A stretch of DNA of 64,000 nucleotides from Arthrobacter sp. zg-Y238 (GTDB lineage Bacteria; Actinomycetota; Actinomycetes; Actinomycetales; Micrococcaceae). The notes below the pieces were generated by a model that ran no database searches, was not told the origin of the DNA, and saw nothing but the letters and a program-made list of their open reading frames with translations. The position numbers were made by a program, and so were the translations under genes. This document shows, one piece after another, positions 15,176 through 25,202 of the stretch. Numbering within the stretch: position 1 is the first letter of the stretch; every line of letters starts with the position of its first letter. The stretch is from positions 62,001 through 126,000 of the forward strand of contig NZ_JANFLU010000010.1 of NCBI RefSeq assembly GCF_024385525.1, written 5' to 3'.

Positions 15176-16114
15176 CTAGAGCAGCGCGCCGCCCACGAAC
15201 GGATCCACGGCCAGGGCCAGGAAGAGGATCGTGAGGTAGCTGATGGACAGGTGGAAGACCTTCATGGCGGACTTGTCATTGAGGTCTTCGCGCTGCGCCT
15301 TGGAGTGCAGCTTGTGGGCCTCGGCCACGAACCAGCCGCCGGAGAGCAGTGCGGCGATGGTGTAGACCCAGCCGGCACCGCCCACGGGAACCAGCAGCAG
15401 CGAGCAGGCCACGGTGGCGTAGGCGTATAGCACCACCTGGACGGAGACGAGCTTGGCGCCGGCCACCGCACCGAGCATCGGCACGCTGGCGTTGCGGTAG
15501 TCCTCGCCGTACTTCATGGACAGCGGCCAGTAGTGCGGCGGTGTCCACAGGAAGATGATCATGAACAGGATGATGGCCGGCCATTCCACCTTGTCGGTGA
15601 CGGCAGCCCACGCGATGAGTACCGGCATGCAGCCGGCGGCGCCGCCCCAGACAATGTTCTGGGTGGTGCGGCGCTTGAGGATCAGGGTGTAGAAGACCAC
15701 GTACAGGAGGATCGCGCCGAGGCCCAGGAGGCCGGTCAGCGGGTTGGCCCCGAACCAGAGCAGGGCAATGGCGACAACGCCCAGCACCCACGCAAAGACC
15801 ATGGCTTCCCGCGGAGACACCTCGCCGGTGACCAGCGGACGGTTCTTTGTCCGCTTCATCAGCTTGTCCATGTCGCGGTCGATATAGCAGTTGAAGGCAC
15901 CGGCACTGCCTGCTGCCAGTGCGCCGCCGATCATGGTGACCAGGATCAGGCCCAGGGAAGGAAGTCCCTGCTCGGCGAAGATCATGGTGGGAAGGGTAGT
16001 CACGAGCAGGAGTTCGATGACGCGCGGTTTGGTGAGCGCCACGTAAGCCCGGACCTTGCGGCCCGCCGTCATCTTCCCCGTGTTGACCGGAGACTCGGCA
16101 TGCTGGGTAGTCAC
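15176..16114 (-). CDS. ctaB: Protoheme IX farnesyltransferase (heme O synthase)
   Basis: CtaB attaches a farnesyl group to heme B to give heme O, the precursor used by CtaA. The 312-residue UbiA-type prenyltransferase has about nine membrane helices. The two Asp-rich motifs are visible: [20 protein letters not shown] near residue 75 and a [13 protein letters not shown] loop near residue 205. The N-terminal [19 protein letters not shown] is characteristic of the family. It starts at GTG 16114. It is convergent with ctaA rather than in the same operon, separated by a repeat-rich spacer, and divergent from the tkt operon across 427 bp. Confidence 0.95.
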   Translation of the reverse strand: MTTQHAESPVNTGKMTAGRKVRAYVALTKPRVIELLLVTTLPTMIFAEQGLPSLGLILVTMIGGALAAGSAGAFNCYIDRDMDKLMKRTKNRPLVTGEVSPREAMVFAWVLGVVAIALLWFGANPLTGLLGLGAILLYVVFYTLILKRRTTQNIVWGGAAGCMPVLIAWAAVTDKVEWPAIILFMIIFLWTPPHYWPLSMKYGEDYRNASVPMLGAVAGAKLVSVQVVLYAYATVACSLLLVPVGGAGWVYTIAALLSGGWFVAEAHKLHSKAQREDLNDKSAMKVFHLSISYLTILFLALAVDPFVGGALL

Positions 16115-16541
16115 GAAGCGATCACTTTATCCAATCTGGAACGAAAAATCCGTCCTAATCATAACCTCTATCGGCTGTAGAAATCGAAGCATGGAATACG
16201 CATGCGCCCGCACACCTGCAGGAACCGGAACAGCTCAGGGCCGAAGGCCGGGATCATGTGACAGAGGCGGGCAGGACGCAGCCTTAGAGGATAAGGTTGG
16301 AACGGACCTTTCCCGCGGCTAATTAGGCTGCGGCACGGGAAAAGCAGCAAACAGTATTAAGCAGTATCTGCGGCGTTCGCTGCGGAACGCGGAACAAGTT
16401 ATGCCGTAAACGCGGTATGGATTTGCGTCTGCGGTTGGTTGTAGTGGTAAAGGAACCGGACGCACTCCGTTCACGGGGGCTTCCGGGCATGTCCGGCGCT
16501 GTACGGCGCCGGTTGTCTGTAGAGAGAGGGGCCCGGTAAAC
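16115..16541. other. Divergent intergenic region between ctaB and tkt
   Basis: This 427-bp stretch holds no convincing gene. Leftward, a TATGAT hexamer (atcata on the plus strand, 16158-16163) is a good -10 for ctaB, but the -35 is poor. On the tkt side there is an A/T-rich patch around 16318-16375 with two similar CAGTATT/CAGTATC motifs, and the tkt start is preceded by GAGAGGGG. The long leader would leave room for regulation of the pentose phosphate operon, but I recognise no riboswitch or operator. Confidence 0.5.
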
Positions 16542-18740
16542 GTGCCACATATGGAAGAGCAAGAACTGATCTGGACCGAGACAGACCGCAAGGCTGTGGA
16601 CACTGTCCGCGTCCTGGCTGCCGACGCCGTGGAGAAGGTGGGCAACGGCCACCCCGGCACCGCCATGAGCCTGGCTCCGGCCGCCTACCTTCTGTTCCAG
16701 AAGGTCATGCGCCACGACCCGTCCGATCCGCAGTGGATTGGCCGCGACCGCTTCGTCCTCTCCCCCGGTCACACCTCGCTGACGCTCTACATCGAGCTCT
16801 TCCTTTCCGGCTACGGCCTGGAACTCGAGGACCTGCAGTCCCTGCGCACCTGGGGTTCCAAGACCCCCGGCCACCCCGAATACCGGCACACCGACGGCGT
16901 GGAAATCACCACCGGCCCGCTGGGCCAGGGCCTTGCGTCCTCCGTTGGCTTCGCGTTCGCGCAGCGCCGCCTGCGCGGCCTGCTCGACGCCGATGCTGCC
17001 GAAGGCACCAGCCCGTTCGACCACACCATCTGGGTCATCGCGTCCGACGGCGACCTGCAGGAAGGCGTCACGGCCGAGGCCTCCTCGCTCGCCGGACACC
17101 AGGAACTCGGCAACCTCGTGGTGATCTACGACGAGAACCACATCTCGATCGAAGACGACACCGACATTGCCTTCACCGAAGACGTGCTCAAGCGCTACGA
17201 AGCCTACGGCTGGCACACCCAGCGGGTGGACTGGACCAAGACCGGCGAATACGTCGAGGACGTTCACGAGCTCTACAACGCCCTGATGGCAGCCAAGGCC
17301 GAAACGAACCGGCCTTCCATCATTTCCCTGCGCACCATCATCGGCTGGCCTGCACCGAACAAGCAGAACACCGGCAAGATCCACGGTTCCGCGCTCGGCA
17401 CCGACGAAGTGGCCGCACTGAAGGAAACCCTGGGCTTTGACCCGGCGAAGAACTTCGACGTCGACCCCGAGGTCCTCGAGCACGCCCGCCAGGCAGTGGC
17501 CCGCGGCGCCGAGGCCCACGAGAAGTGGAATGAAGGTTTCAAGGCCTGGGAAGAAGCCAACGCCGAAGGCTCCGCTCTGCTGGCCCGCCTGGAAAAGGGC
17601 GAGCTGCCGGAGGGCTGGGAAGCATCGCTGCCCGTCTTCGAAGCCGGCAAGGATATGTCCACCCGCGCGGCTTCCGGCAAGGTCCTCTCCGCCATCGGCC
17701 CGGCACTGCCGGAACTGTGGGGCGGCTCCGCCGACCTCGCCGAATCCAACAACACCACCATTGAAGGCTCCCCCTCCTTCATCCCCGCCGGGAAGCAGAC
17801 CAACGCCTGGTCCGGCAACCCGTACGGCCGGGTGCTCCACTTCGGCATCCGCGAACACGCCGCGGCATCGATCGTCAACGGCATCACGATGCACAGCAAC
17901 ACGCGCGCCTTCTCCGGTACGTTCCTGATCTTCAGCGACTACCAGCGTCCGGCCATCCGTCTCGGGGCACTGATGGGCGTGCCTGCCATCTATGTCTGGA
18001 CCCACGACTCCATCGGCCTGGGCGAAGACGGTCCCACCCACCAGCCCGTGGAGCAGCTCGCTTCGCTGCGCGCAATCCCGGGGCTCGACGTCGTCCGCCC
18101 GGGCGACGCGAACGAGGTGGCCGTCGCCTGGCGGACCATTCTTGAGAACACCGAGAACCCGGCCGGCATTGTGCTGACCCGCCAGAACATCCCCACCTAC
18201 GCCCGAGGGGAAGGCGCAGCCACCGCCACCGAGTTCGGCTCCGCCGAAGGTGCCGCCCGCGGCGGGTACGTCCTTGCCGAAGCCGTCCGCGACGGCAGCG
18301 TCGTGACGCCGGACGTCATCCTGGTGGGTACCGGTTCCGAGGTCCAGTTGGCTGTTGAGGCCCGCGAAGCACTCGCCGCCGAAGGCGTAGCCGCCCGCGT
18401 GGTGTCCATGCCGAGCATCGAGTGGTTCAACAAGCAGGACAAGGAATACCGCGAGTCGGTACTGCCCAAGGACATCCGCGCCCGGGTTTCCGTCGAAGCT
18501 GGAATTGCCCTCGGCTGGCGCGAAATCGTCGGCGACGCCGGCCGCAGCGTCTCCCTGGAGCACTTCGGCGCTTCCGCGGACTACAAGACGCTGTTCCGCG
18601 AATTCGGCATCACCGCCGACGCCGTGGCGCAGGCTGCGCGCGACTCCCTCGCCGCTGCCGGCGGCAACGGATCCGCCCCCGACGGCACCACCGGCGCCGC
18701 TTCCGGAGCACAGTCCACCGAGACCGGCGACCAGCAGTAA
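16542..18740 (+). CDS. tkt: Transketolase
   Basis: Transketolase moves two-carbon units between sugar phosphates in the non-oxidative pentose phosphate pathway, using thiamine diphosphate. The 732-residue length is slightly above the bacterial norm because of a Gly/Ala/Ser-rich tail. Visible motifs are GNGHPG near 34-39, [15 protein letters not shown], the diphosphate motif SDGDLQEG with DENHIS about 25 residues on, and [20 protein letters not shown] with [20 protein letters not shown] in the pyrimidine domain. The start is GTG 16542 (MPHMEEQ); the ATG three codons in is possible. It heads a six-gene operon of central carbon metabolism. Confidence 0.96.
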   Translation: MPHMEEQELIWTETDRKAVDTVRVLAADAVEKVGNGHPGTAMSLAPAAYLLFQKVMRHDPSDPQWIGRDRFVLSPGHTSLTLYIELFLSGYGLELEDLQSLRTWGSKTPGHPEYRHTDGVEITTGPLGQGLASSVGFAFAQRRLRGLLDADAAEGTSPFDHTIWVIASDGDLQEGVTAEASSLAGHQELGNLVVIYDENHISIEDDTDIAFTEDVLKRYEAYGWHTQRVDWTKTGEYVEDVHELYNALMAAKAETNRPSIISLRTIIGWPAPNKQNTGKIHGSALGTDEVAALKETLGFDPAKNFDVDPEVLEHARQAVARGAEAHEKWNEGFKAWEEANAEGSALLARLEKGELPEGWEASLPVFEAGKDMSTRAASGKVLSAIGPALPELWGGSADLAESNNTTIEGSPSFIPAGKQTNAWSGNPYGRVLHFGIREHAAASIVNGITMHSNTRAFSGTFLIFSDYQRPAIRLGALMGVPAIYVWTHDSIGLGEDGPTHQPVEQLASLRAIPGLDVVRPGDANEVAVAWRTILENTENPAGIVLTRQNIPTYARGEGAATATEFGSAEGAARGGYVLAEAVRDGSVVTPDVILVGTGSEVQLAVEAREALAAEGVAARVVSMPSIEWFNKQDKEYRESVLPKDIRARVSVEAGIALGWREIVGDAGRSVSLEHFGASADYKTLFREFGITADAVAQAARDSLAAAGGNGSAPDGTTGAASGAQSTETGDQQ

Positions 18741-18766
18741 TCCCCTTACTTAAAGGAGCACCAACA

Positions 18767-19882
18767 ATGACTTCCACTCCCACCGCCCGGCTTTCCGAAG
18801 CCGGAGTCTCCATCTGGCTGGACGACCTCTCCCGCGAACGGATTGTTTCCGGTTCCCTGAAGAAGCTCATCGATGAGCGCAACGTGGTCGGCGTGACCAC
18901 GAACCCGAGCATCTTCGCAGCAGCCCTGGCCAACGGTGCGTCCTACGCCGCCCAGGTGCAGCAGCTTTCGCGCTCGGGTGCCGACGTCGACAAGTCCGTC
19001 TTCGAAATCACCACCGACGACGTCATCCAGGCCTGCGACCTCTTCGCACCGGTCTACGAGGCCACCAACGGCGTCGACGGCCGCGTGTCCATCGAGGTTG
19101 ATCCGCGCCTGTCGCGTGACACCCAGGGCACCATCAACGAGGCGAAGGAACTCTTCGACAAGGTTGGCCGCGCCAACGTCCTGATCAAGATTCCCGCCAC
19201 CCAGGAAGGCCTGCCGGCAATCACCGCCACGCTGGCCGCGGGCATCAGCGTCAACGTGACCCTGATCTTCTCCCTCGAGCGCTACCGCGAGGTCATCAAC
19301 GCGTACATGCTCGGCATTGAGCAGGCTAAGGAAAACGGGCACGACCTCTCCACCATCCACTCGGTGGCGTCCTTCTTCGTCTCCCGCGTCGACGCCGAGA
19401 TCGACAAGCGCCTGGACGGCATCGGCTCCGACGAGGCCAAGGACCTGAAGGGTAAGGCCGGCCTGGCCAACGCCCGCCTGGCCTACCAGGTCTTCGAAGA
19501 GCAGTTCGCCAGCGAACGCTGGCAGGTACTGGCCGCGGCCGGTGCCAACGCGCAGCGCCCGCTCTGGGCCTCCACCGGCGTGAAGGATCCGGCCCTGCCG
19601 GACACCCTGTACGTCACCGGCCTCGTGGCACCGAACTCGGTGAACACCATGCCGGAAAAGACGCTGGAAGCCACTGCGGACCACGGCGAAGTCACCGGTG
19701 ACACCATCACCGGCACGTACGCCGAGTCCAATACCGTCCTGGACCAGTTGGACGGCCTTGGCATCTCCTACAACGACGTCGTGGAGCAGCTGGAGACCGA
19801 AGGCCTCGATAAGTTCGTGGTCAGCTGGGGCGAGCTCCTCCAGACCGTTGAGACCGCACTGGATACCGCGAAAGAGGCATAG
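18767..19882 (+). CDS. tal: Transaldolase
   Basis: Transaldolase transfers a dihydroxyacetone unit between sedoheptulose-7-phosphate and glyceraldehyde-3-phosphate. The 371-residue form matches the longer actinobacterial and cyanobacterial class. The Schiff-base lysine lies in NVLIKIPAT (Lys141), and substrate-binding motifs GVTTNPSIF (42-50), VDPRLSRDT and ASFFVSRVD are present. The ATG at 18767 has an excellent AAAGGAG site. It is 26 bp after tkt and 7 bp before pgi, so it belongs to the same transcript. Confidence 0.96.
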   Translation: MTSTPTARLSEAGVSIWLDDLSRERIVSGSLKKLIDERNVVGVTTNPSIFAAALANGASYAAQVQQLSRSGADVDKSVFEITTDDVIQACDLFAPVYEATNGVDGRVSIEVDPRLSRDTQGTINEAKELFDKVGRANVLIKIPATQEGLPAITATLAAGISVNVTLIFSLERYREVINAYMLGIEQAKENGHDLSTIHSVASFFVSRVDAEIDKRLDGIGSDEAKDLKGKAGLANARLAYQVFEEQFASERWQVLAAAGANAQRPLWASTGVKDPALPDTLYVTGLVAPNSVNTMPEKTLEATADHGEVTGDTITGTYAESNTVLDQLDGLGISYNDVVEQLETEGLDKFVVSWGELLQTVETALDTAKEA

Positions 19883-19889
19883 GAAAAAA

Positions 19890-21518
19890 ATGACAACTCT
19901 GTCCTTTGAAGCAGCCGGGGCGGCCAGCGTTGCCGTCGACGCCAAGGTGCCCGAACTCGTGGGGGATGAAGTCGCCTCCCGCCTCGTGGCCCAGGATCCC
20001 ACTCTCTGGGGACCAGATGCCGAAGCCGAGGCGTCCATCCGCCTGGGCTGGCTCAACCCCGGAGAAAGCTCCCGGCCGCTCGTGGGACAGATCGCGGCGC
20101 TGAGGGAAGAGCTTGCCGCCGAGTCAGTGACCCGCGTGGTCCTGGCCGGCATGGGCGGCTCTTCCCTGGCGCCCGAGGTCATCACCCGCACCGCGGGCGT
20201 GGACCTGACAGTGCTGGATTCCACCGACCCGGACGTCGTTGCAGCCGCCCTCGGTGACCGGCTGGCTGAGACCGTCATTGTCGTGAGCTCCAAATCGGGT
20301 TCCACGGTGGAGACGGATTCGCAGCGCCGGGTTTTCGAACAGGCCTTCACCGATGCCGGTATCGACGCCAAGTCCCGCATTGTGGTTGTCACCGACCCGG
20401 GGTCGCCGTTGGACGCGGCGGCCCGCGAAGCCGGCTACCGCGCCGTCTTCAACGCCGACCCCAACGTCGGCGGACGCTACTCCGCCTTGACGGCCTTTGG
20501 GTTGGTGCCTTCGGGCCTGGCCGGAGCGGACATTGAAACCCTGCTGGACGACGCCGAGATGACGGCGGAAATCCTGCGGGACGACGCACCGGACAACATC
20601 GGCCTGGAACTCGGAGCGGCACTGGGCGGAACCGACCCGCTGCGCAACAAGATCGTGATCGTGGACGAAGGCTCCGGGCTGGCAGGCTTCCCCGACTGGG
20701 CCGAGCAGCTTATCGCGGAATCCACCGGCAAGCTCGGCACGGGCCTGCTGCCCGTCGCCGTCGAACCCGGCGCCCCGGAAATGGTATCCGGTGCCGGCGA
20801 CGTACTCACCGTACGGATTGTCCCCGTCGATTCCGACGTCCTCCCCGAAGGAGACCAGGTAGTGGTTTCCGGAAGCCTGGGCAGCTCCATGATGCTCTGG
20901 GAATTCGCCACCGCGGTGGCCGGACGCCTGCTGAACATCAATCCCTTTGACCAGCCGGATGTCGAAGCTGCGAAGAAGGCAGCACGCGGACTGCTGGACG
21001 CCACTCCGGCGCCCACGGAACCGTCCTTCATCGACGGCTCCGTCGAGGTGCGCGGGCCGGCTGACCTCCTTGGCACGGCACACACCCTGCGCGGGGCGCT
21101 GGCAGCCCTGCTCCGTCAGCTCGGCACGGACGGCTACCTCAGCATCCAGGCCTACCTGGACCGTTTCCGGCAGGCCGAGCTGGAACAGATCCGGCCGGAG
21201 CTTGCTGCAGCCACCGGCCGTCCCGTCACCTTCGGGTGGGGGCCGCGCTTCCTGCACTCCACCGGCCAGTTCCACAAGGGCGGCCCGGCGCAGGGGGTGT
21301 ACCTGCAGATCACCGGCAAGCCCGCGCAGGACATCGGCATCCCGGAACGGCCCTTCACCTTCGGTGAACTCATCAGCGCGCAGGCTGCCGGGGACGCGCA
21401 GGTCCTCGCGGACCAGGGCCGCCCGGTACTGCGGCTGCACCTGTTGAACCGCGACGAAGGGGTCCGTGAAATTGAAAACGTTGTGCGTTCCCTGGCCGCA
21501 GAAGTTAGCAGCAAGTAA
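19890..21518 (+). CDS. pgi: Glucose-6-phosphate isomerase
   Basis: Pgi interconverts glucose-6-phosphate and fructose-6-phosphate, joining glycolysis to the pentose phosphate route. The 542-residue protein has two SIS-like domains, with VVLAGMGGSSLAPEV near residue 82, VVSSKSGSTVETDS near 134 and the Gly-rich NIGLELGAALGG near 235. This actinobacterial form is divergent from the classical signature sequences, though the phosphosugar-binding serine and threonine clusters remain. It starts at ATG 19890 after an A-rich AGGAAAAAAA site and ends with TAA immediately before the zwf ATG. Confidence 0.92.
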   Translation: MTTLSFEAAGAASVAVDAKVPELVGDEVASRLVAQDPTLWGPDAEAEASIRLGWLNPGESSRPLVGQIAALREELAAESVTRVVLAGMGGSSLAPEVITRTAGVDLTVLDSTDPDVVAAALGDRLAETVIVVSSKSGSTVETDSQRRVFEQAFTDAGIDAKSRIVVVTDPGSPLDAAAREAGYRAVFNADPNVGGRYSALTAFGLVPSGLAGADIETLLDDAEMTAEILRDDAPDNIGLELGAALGGTDPLRNKIVIVDEGSGLAGFPDWAEQLIAESTGKLGTGLLPVAVEPGAPEMVSGAGDVLTVRIVPVDSDVLPEGDQVVVSGSLGSSMMLWEFATAVAGRLLNINPFDQPDVEAAKKAARGLLDATPAPTEPSFIDGSVEVRGPADLLGTAHTLRGALAALLRQLGTDGYLSIQAYLDRFRQAELEQIRPELAAATGRPVTFGWGPRFLHSTGQFHKGGPAQGVYLQITGKPAQDIGIPERPFTFGELISAQAAGDAQVLADQGRPVLRLHLLNRDEGVREIENVVRSLAAEVSSK

Positions 21519-23063
21519 ATGACGGCCGCGGAAAAGACCAGGAAGGGCAACCCGCTCCGGGATCCACGGGACCGCCGGCTGAGCCGGATCGCGGGTCCGT
21601 CCTCCCTTGTGATTTTTGGCGTGACCGGAGACCTGGCCCGGAAGAAGCTCATTCCGGCTGTCTATGACCTGGCCAACCGCGGCCTGCTTCCGCCCAGCTT
21701 CTCGCTGGTGGGCTTCGGCCGCCGGCCGTGGAGCCACGAGGAGTTCGCCGCGCAGGTGAAGGAGTCGGTGCAGGCGTATGCCCGGACCGATTTCGATGAG
21801 GGCGTGTGGAAGCAGCTGGCCGAGGGCATCCGTTTCGTCGAAGGCGGCTTCGACAGCGACGAAGCCTTCGAGGACCTCAAGGCGACCCTCGAGGACCTCG
21901 ATGAGCGACGCGGAACCCGTGGGAACCACGCGTTCTACCTTTCAGTGCCGCCCAAGTCCTTCGAACAGGTCTGCCAGCAGCTTTCCGGACACGGACTGGC
22001 TAAGACCTCCGAGGGCAAATGGCGGCGGGTGGTCATTGAAAAGCCGTTCGGCCACGACCTGGCCTCCGCGCGGGAACTCAACAATGTGGTGGAATCGGTG
22101 TTCCCCGCCGATTCGGTGTTCCGCATCGACCACTACCTGGGCAAGGAGACGGTCCAGAACATCCTGGCGCTGCGCTTCGCGAACCAGCTGTTCGAACCGA
22201 TCTGGAACGCCAACTACGTGGACCACGTGCAGATCACCATGGCCGAAGACATCGGCATCGGCGGCCGTGCGGGTTATTACGACGGCGTGGGCGCGGCCCG
22301 CGACGTGATTCAGAACCACCTGCTGCAGCTTTTGGCGCTGACCGCCATGGAGGAGCCCATTTCCTTCAATGCGGAACACCTTCGCGCGGAAAAGGAAAAG
22401 GTTCTGGCGGCCGTCCGGCTGCCGGAGGACCTCTCGCGCAGCTCCGCCCGCGGGCAGTACACCGGCGGCTGGCAGGGCGGTGAGAAGGTTACCGGTTTCC
22501 TGGAGGAGGAAGGGTTCAACCCGGAATCCAAGACCGAGACCTTCGCTGCGATCCGCCTGGATATCAATACCCGCCGATGGGCCGGAGCGCCGTTCTACCT
22601 GCGGGCCGGCAAACGGTTGGGCAGGCGTGTCACCGAGATCGCCGTCGTCTTCAAGCGCTCCCCCAATCTGCTGTTCCGCGAACACGACGGCGACGACTTC
22701 GGCCAGAACGCCGTCGTCATCCGCGTACAGCCGGACGAAGGCGCCACCATCCGGTTCGGCTCCAAGGTGCCGGGTACACAGATGGAGGTCCGCGATGTCT
22801 CCATGGACTTCGGCTACGGGCACTCTTTCACCGAGTCCAGCCCCGAAGCCTATGAACGGTTGATTCTGGACGTGCTGTTGGGCGAGCCTCCGCTCTTCCC
22901 CCGGCACCAGGAGGTTGAGCTGTCATGGAAGATCGTGGATCCGTTCGAAGAATACTGGGCGTCGCTCGACACGCAGCCGGAGCCTTACGCTCCCGGCAGC
23001 TGGGGGCCGGACTCCGCCAACGAGCTGCTCGCCCAAGACGGAAGGACCTGGAGAAGGCCGTGA
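21519..23063 (+). CDS. zwf: Glucose-6-phosphate 1-dehydrogenase
   Basis: Zwf catalyses the first, NADP-reducing step of the oxidative pentose phosphate pathway. The 514-residue protein has the nucleotide-binding motif FGVTGDLARKKL (residues 33-44) and the active-site motif RIDHYLGKE (202-210) with its catalytic histidine. The EKPFGHDLASA substrate motif comes just before. The C-terminal domain contains the beta-sheet block AVVIRVQPDEGATIRF. It starts directly after the pgi stop with no gap, and its TGA overlaps the opcA GTG, so the chain is tightly coupled. Confidence 0.96.
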   Translation: MTAAEKTRKGNPLRDPRDRRLSRIAGPSSLVIFGVTGDLARKKLIPAVYDLANRGLLPPSFSLVGFGRRPWSHEEFAAQVKESVQAYARTDFDEGVWKQLAEGIRFVEGGFDSDEAFEDLKATLEDLDERRGTRGNHAFYLSVPPKSFEQVCQQLSGHGLAKTSEGKWRRVVIEKPFGHDLASARELNNVVESVFPADSVFRIDHYLGKETVQNILALRFANQLFEPIWNANYVDHVQITMAEDIGIGGRAGYYDGVGAARDVIQNHLLQLLALTAMEEPISFNAEHLRAEKEKVLAAVRLPEDLSRSSARGQYTGGWQGGEKVTGFLEEEGFNPESKTETFAAIRLDINTRRWAGAPFYLRAGKRLGRRVTEIAVVFKRSPNLLFREHDGDDFGQNAVVIRVQPDEGATIRFGSKVPGTQMEVRDVSMDFGYGHSFTESSPEAYERLILDVLLGEPPLFPRHQEVELSWKIVDPFEEYWASLDTQPEPYAPGSWGPDSANELLAQDGRTWRRP

Positions 23064-23995
23064 TAGTAGAACTGCCGGACACCACCACCTCCAAGGTGTC
23101 CAAGGAAATTGTTGCCATGCGGGAAAAGGGCGGCGTGGTCACCCTCGGCCGCGTCCTGACCCTGGTGGTGGATACCCAGCCGGACTTCGTTGAGGAGGCC
23201 ATCGCGGCCGCCAACGAGGCCAGCCGGGAACACCCGTGCCGCATCATCGTGCTGGCCGAGGGCAGCCCGGATGATGACACGCGCCTTGACGCCCAGATCC
23301 GGGTAGGAGGCGACGCCGGGGCCTCAGAGGTCATTGTCCTGTCCGGACACGGCGAACTGGCCGGCGAAAGTGAGTCACTGGTGTCGGCCCTGCTGCTGCC
23401 CGATGCACCCATAGTGGTCTGGTGGCCGCACGGAGTGCCGCAGGACCCGGCGCAGACGCCGCTGGGCTGCATTGCCCACCGCCGGATTACCGATGCAGCC
23501 ACCGAGGACGATCCGAAGAAGGCGCTGCTGGGACTGGCGGACAGCTATGCTGCCGGGGACACGGACCTCAGCTGGACCCGGTTGACCAATTGGCGCGTCC
23601 AACTGGCCGCAGTCCTGGACGGCGGAGGAGCGGCCCTGGTCCAGTCCGTCATCGTCGAAGGTGCCTCGGACTCGGCCAGTACCTTCCTGCTGGCCGCCTG
23701 GCTGAAAAAGGCATTGGATGTACCGCTGGAAATCATTGAAGGGGAAGCCGGAACCGGTATCCACAGGGTAGTGTTTAGCCGCGGCGACGGAGATGTGGAG
23801 CTGGCCCGGCCGGACCAGGTCACCGCCCATCTGACCCAGCCCGGGCAGCCGGAGCAGCAGATTGCGCTTCCGCGCCGCACCCTGCGGGACTGCCTGGCGG
23901 AGGAGCTGCGCCGGCTCGATCCGGACGAGGTCTTCGGAGAAGTACTCACCGAGGGACTGGCCGCGTGCCTGTCCAAGGAAGGGGCGGACGCATGA
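23060..23995 (+). CDS. opcA: OpcA, allosteric assembly factor of glucose-6-phosphate dehydrogenase
   Basis: OpcA proteins bind and activate Zwf in cyanobacteria and actinobacteria. The 311-residue product shows the family block PIVVWWPHGVPQDPAQTPLG near residue 120 and a following DLSWTRLTNWR. No catalytic motif is expected. Its GTG start overlaps the zwf stop by four bases, which suits obligate partnership with Zwf. It overlaps pgl downstream in the same way. Confidence 0.93.
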   Translation: MIVELPDTTTSKVSKEIVAMREKGGVVTLGRVLTLVVDTQPDFVEEAIAAANEASREHPCRIIVLAEGSPDDDTRLDAQIRVGGDAGASEVIVLSGHGELAGESESLVSALLLPDAPIVVWWPHGVPQDPAQTPLGCIAHRRITDAATEDDPKKALLGLADSYAAGDTDLSWTRLTNWRVQLAAVLDGGGAALVQSVIVEGASDSASTFLLAAWLKKALDVPLEIIEGEAGTGIHRVVFSRGDGDVELARPDQVTAHLTQPGQPEQQIALPRRTLRDCLAEELRRLDPDEVFGEVLTEGLAACLSKEGADA

Positions 23996-24816
23996 AGCAC
24001 TCCCCCAACGGCGTCAGCATCCACCCGGATCCGCAGGCGCTCGTCTCGACAACGGCAGCCCGGCTGATCACCAAGCTCGTGGACGTGCAGAGCCGGCGCG
24101 GGGAAGCCACCGTGGTCCTCACCGGCGGAACGGTGGGCATCGCGACCCTGGAGGCCGTGACGGCCAACCCGGCACGGACGGCAGTGGACTGGACAAAGGT
24201 CAACTTCTGGTGGGGCGATGAACGGTTCCTCCCCGCCGGCAATCCGGAGCTGAACTCATTCCAGGCGCGGCAGGCGATGCTGGATCCGCTTGGCGTCCCG
24301 GCCGGCCGCATCCACGCGGTTGCTTCCGCCAATGAGGTCGACACAGTGGAAGACGCCGCAGCCGACTACGCCCGTCAGCTGGCCGAAGCGGCTGCCGCCG
24401 AGCAGCTTGCGACCGGGTTCAGCGCCGTTGACCCGCGGCTCCCCCGCTTTGACGTCCTGCTGCTCGGGGTGGGCCCGGACGCGCACATTGCGTCCCTCTT
24501 CCCGGAAACCCCGGGCGTGCGCACCGTCGGATCCACCACCGTAGCCGTGCGGGATGCGCCCAAGCCGCCGCCCGAGCGGATCTCGCTTACGTTGGAGAGC
24601 ATCAACACGGCCTCCGAGGTATGGCTGGGTGTCGCCGGCAATGACAAGGCTGGCGCCGTGGGCCTGGCTCTCGCTGGCGCAGGGGAAATCCAGGTCCCGG
24701 CCGCGGGAGCCCGCGGCCGCACCAAGACCCGGTGGCTGATTGACCAGGCTGCGGCGTCGCAGCTGTCCCAGCGGCTCTTCGACTCCGAGGACCCGGACGC
24801 AGGGGACGAGGACTAG
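23992..24816 (+). CDS. pgl: 6-phosphogluconolactonase
   Basis: This enzyme hydrolyses 6-phosphogluconolactone to 6-phosphogluconate, the second oxidative step. The 274-residue DevB-type protein has VVLTGGTVGIATLEAV near residue 40, the WWGDERFLPAG motif near residue 73, and GVGPDAHIASLFP with its likely catalytic histidine near residue 165. The ATG overlaps the opcA TGA (ATGA). It is the last gene of the operon and is followed by a strong terminator. 6-phosphogluconate dehydrogenase, needed to finish the oxidative branch, is not in this window. Confidence 0.95.
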   Translation: MKHSPNGVSIHPDPQALVSTTAARLITKLVDVQSRRGEATVVLTGGTVGIATLEAVTANPARTAVDWTKVNFWWGDERFLPAGNPELNSFQARQAMLDPLGVPAGRIHAVASANEVDTVEDAAADYARQLAEAAAAEQLATGFSAVDPRLPRFDVLLLGVGPDAHIASLFPETPGVRTVGSTTVAVRDAPKPPPERISLTLESINTASEVWLGVAGNDKAGAVGLALAGAGEIQVPAAGARGRTKTRWLIDQAAASQLSQRLFDSEDPDAGDED

Positions 24817-24840
24817 GCCCGACCAGCGTTACAGAAAACG

Positions 24841-24876
24841 AATGGCCCCCGGAAAAATCCGGGGGCCATTCCTTTG
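24841..24876. terminator. Bidirectional terminator between pgl and secG
   Basis: AATGGCCCCCGGA (24841-24853) pairs perfectly with TCCGGGGGCCATT (24858-24870) around an AAAA loop, followed rightward by CCTTTGG. It sits between the convergent ends of the pentose phosphate operon and secG. Confidence 0.85.
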
Positions 24877-24889
24877 GAGCTGTTGCTGC

Positions 24890-25141
24890 CTACGCTTCGC
24901 CGGCGAAGCTCTGGATCAGCCCGAGGGCCACGATGACCAAGCCCCAGGAGAGCGCCAGCGCCACCGTGAAGCGGTTCAAGTTCTTTTCGGCAACACCGGA
25001 GGATCCGAGGCTGCTGGTCATGCCGCCGCCGAACATATCCGACATGCCGCCGCCGCGGCCCTTGTGGAGCAGGATGAGCAGCGTCAGCAGCAGGCTCGTG
25101 ATCGCAAGGAGCACCAGCAGGACGATCTTCAGAATTTCCAC
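24890..25141 (-). CDS. secG: SecG, preprotein translocase subunit
   Basis: SecG is the small helper subunit of the SecYEG protein-export channel. The 83-residue protein has two hydrophobic helices (about residues 3-22 and 58-78), joined by a Gly-rich cytoplasmic loop with the family motif LHKGRGGGMSDMFGGG. Length and layout match actinobacterial SecG. It lies 61 bp after tpiA, at the end of a tpiA-containing transcript, an arrangement common in this group. Confidence 0.94.
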   Translation of the reverse strand: MEILKIVLLVLLAITSLLLTLLILLHKGRGGGMSDMFGGGMTSSLGSSGVAEKNLNRFTVALALSWGLVIVALGLIQSFAGEA

Positions 25142-25202
25142 TTACGGCCTTTCGGGTGACTCATGGATTGGAGACGCCGCTGCGACGCCCTTCAGCTGCA
25201 GT

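Noticed and set aside
16115-16541. Riboswitch or thiamine-type leader ahead of tkt
   Set aside because: Transketolase uses thiamine diphosphate, but I find no conserved TPP-element sequence blocks in this gap.
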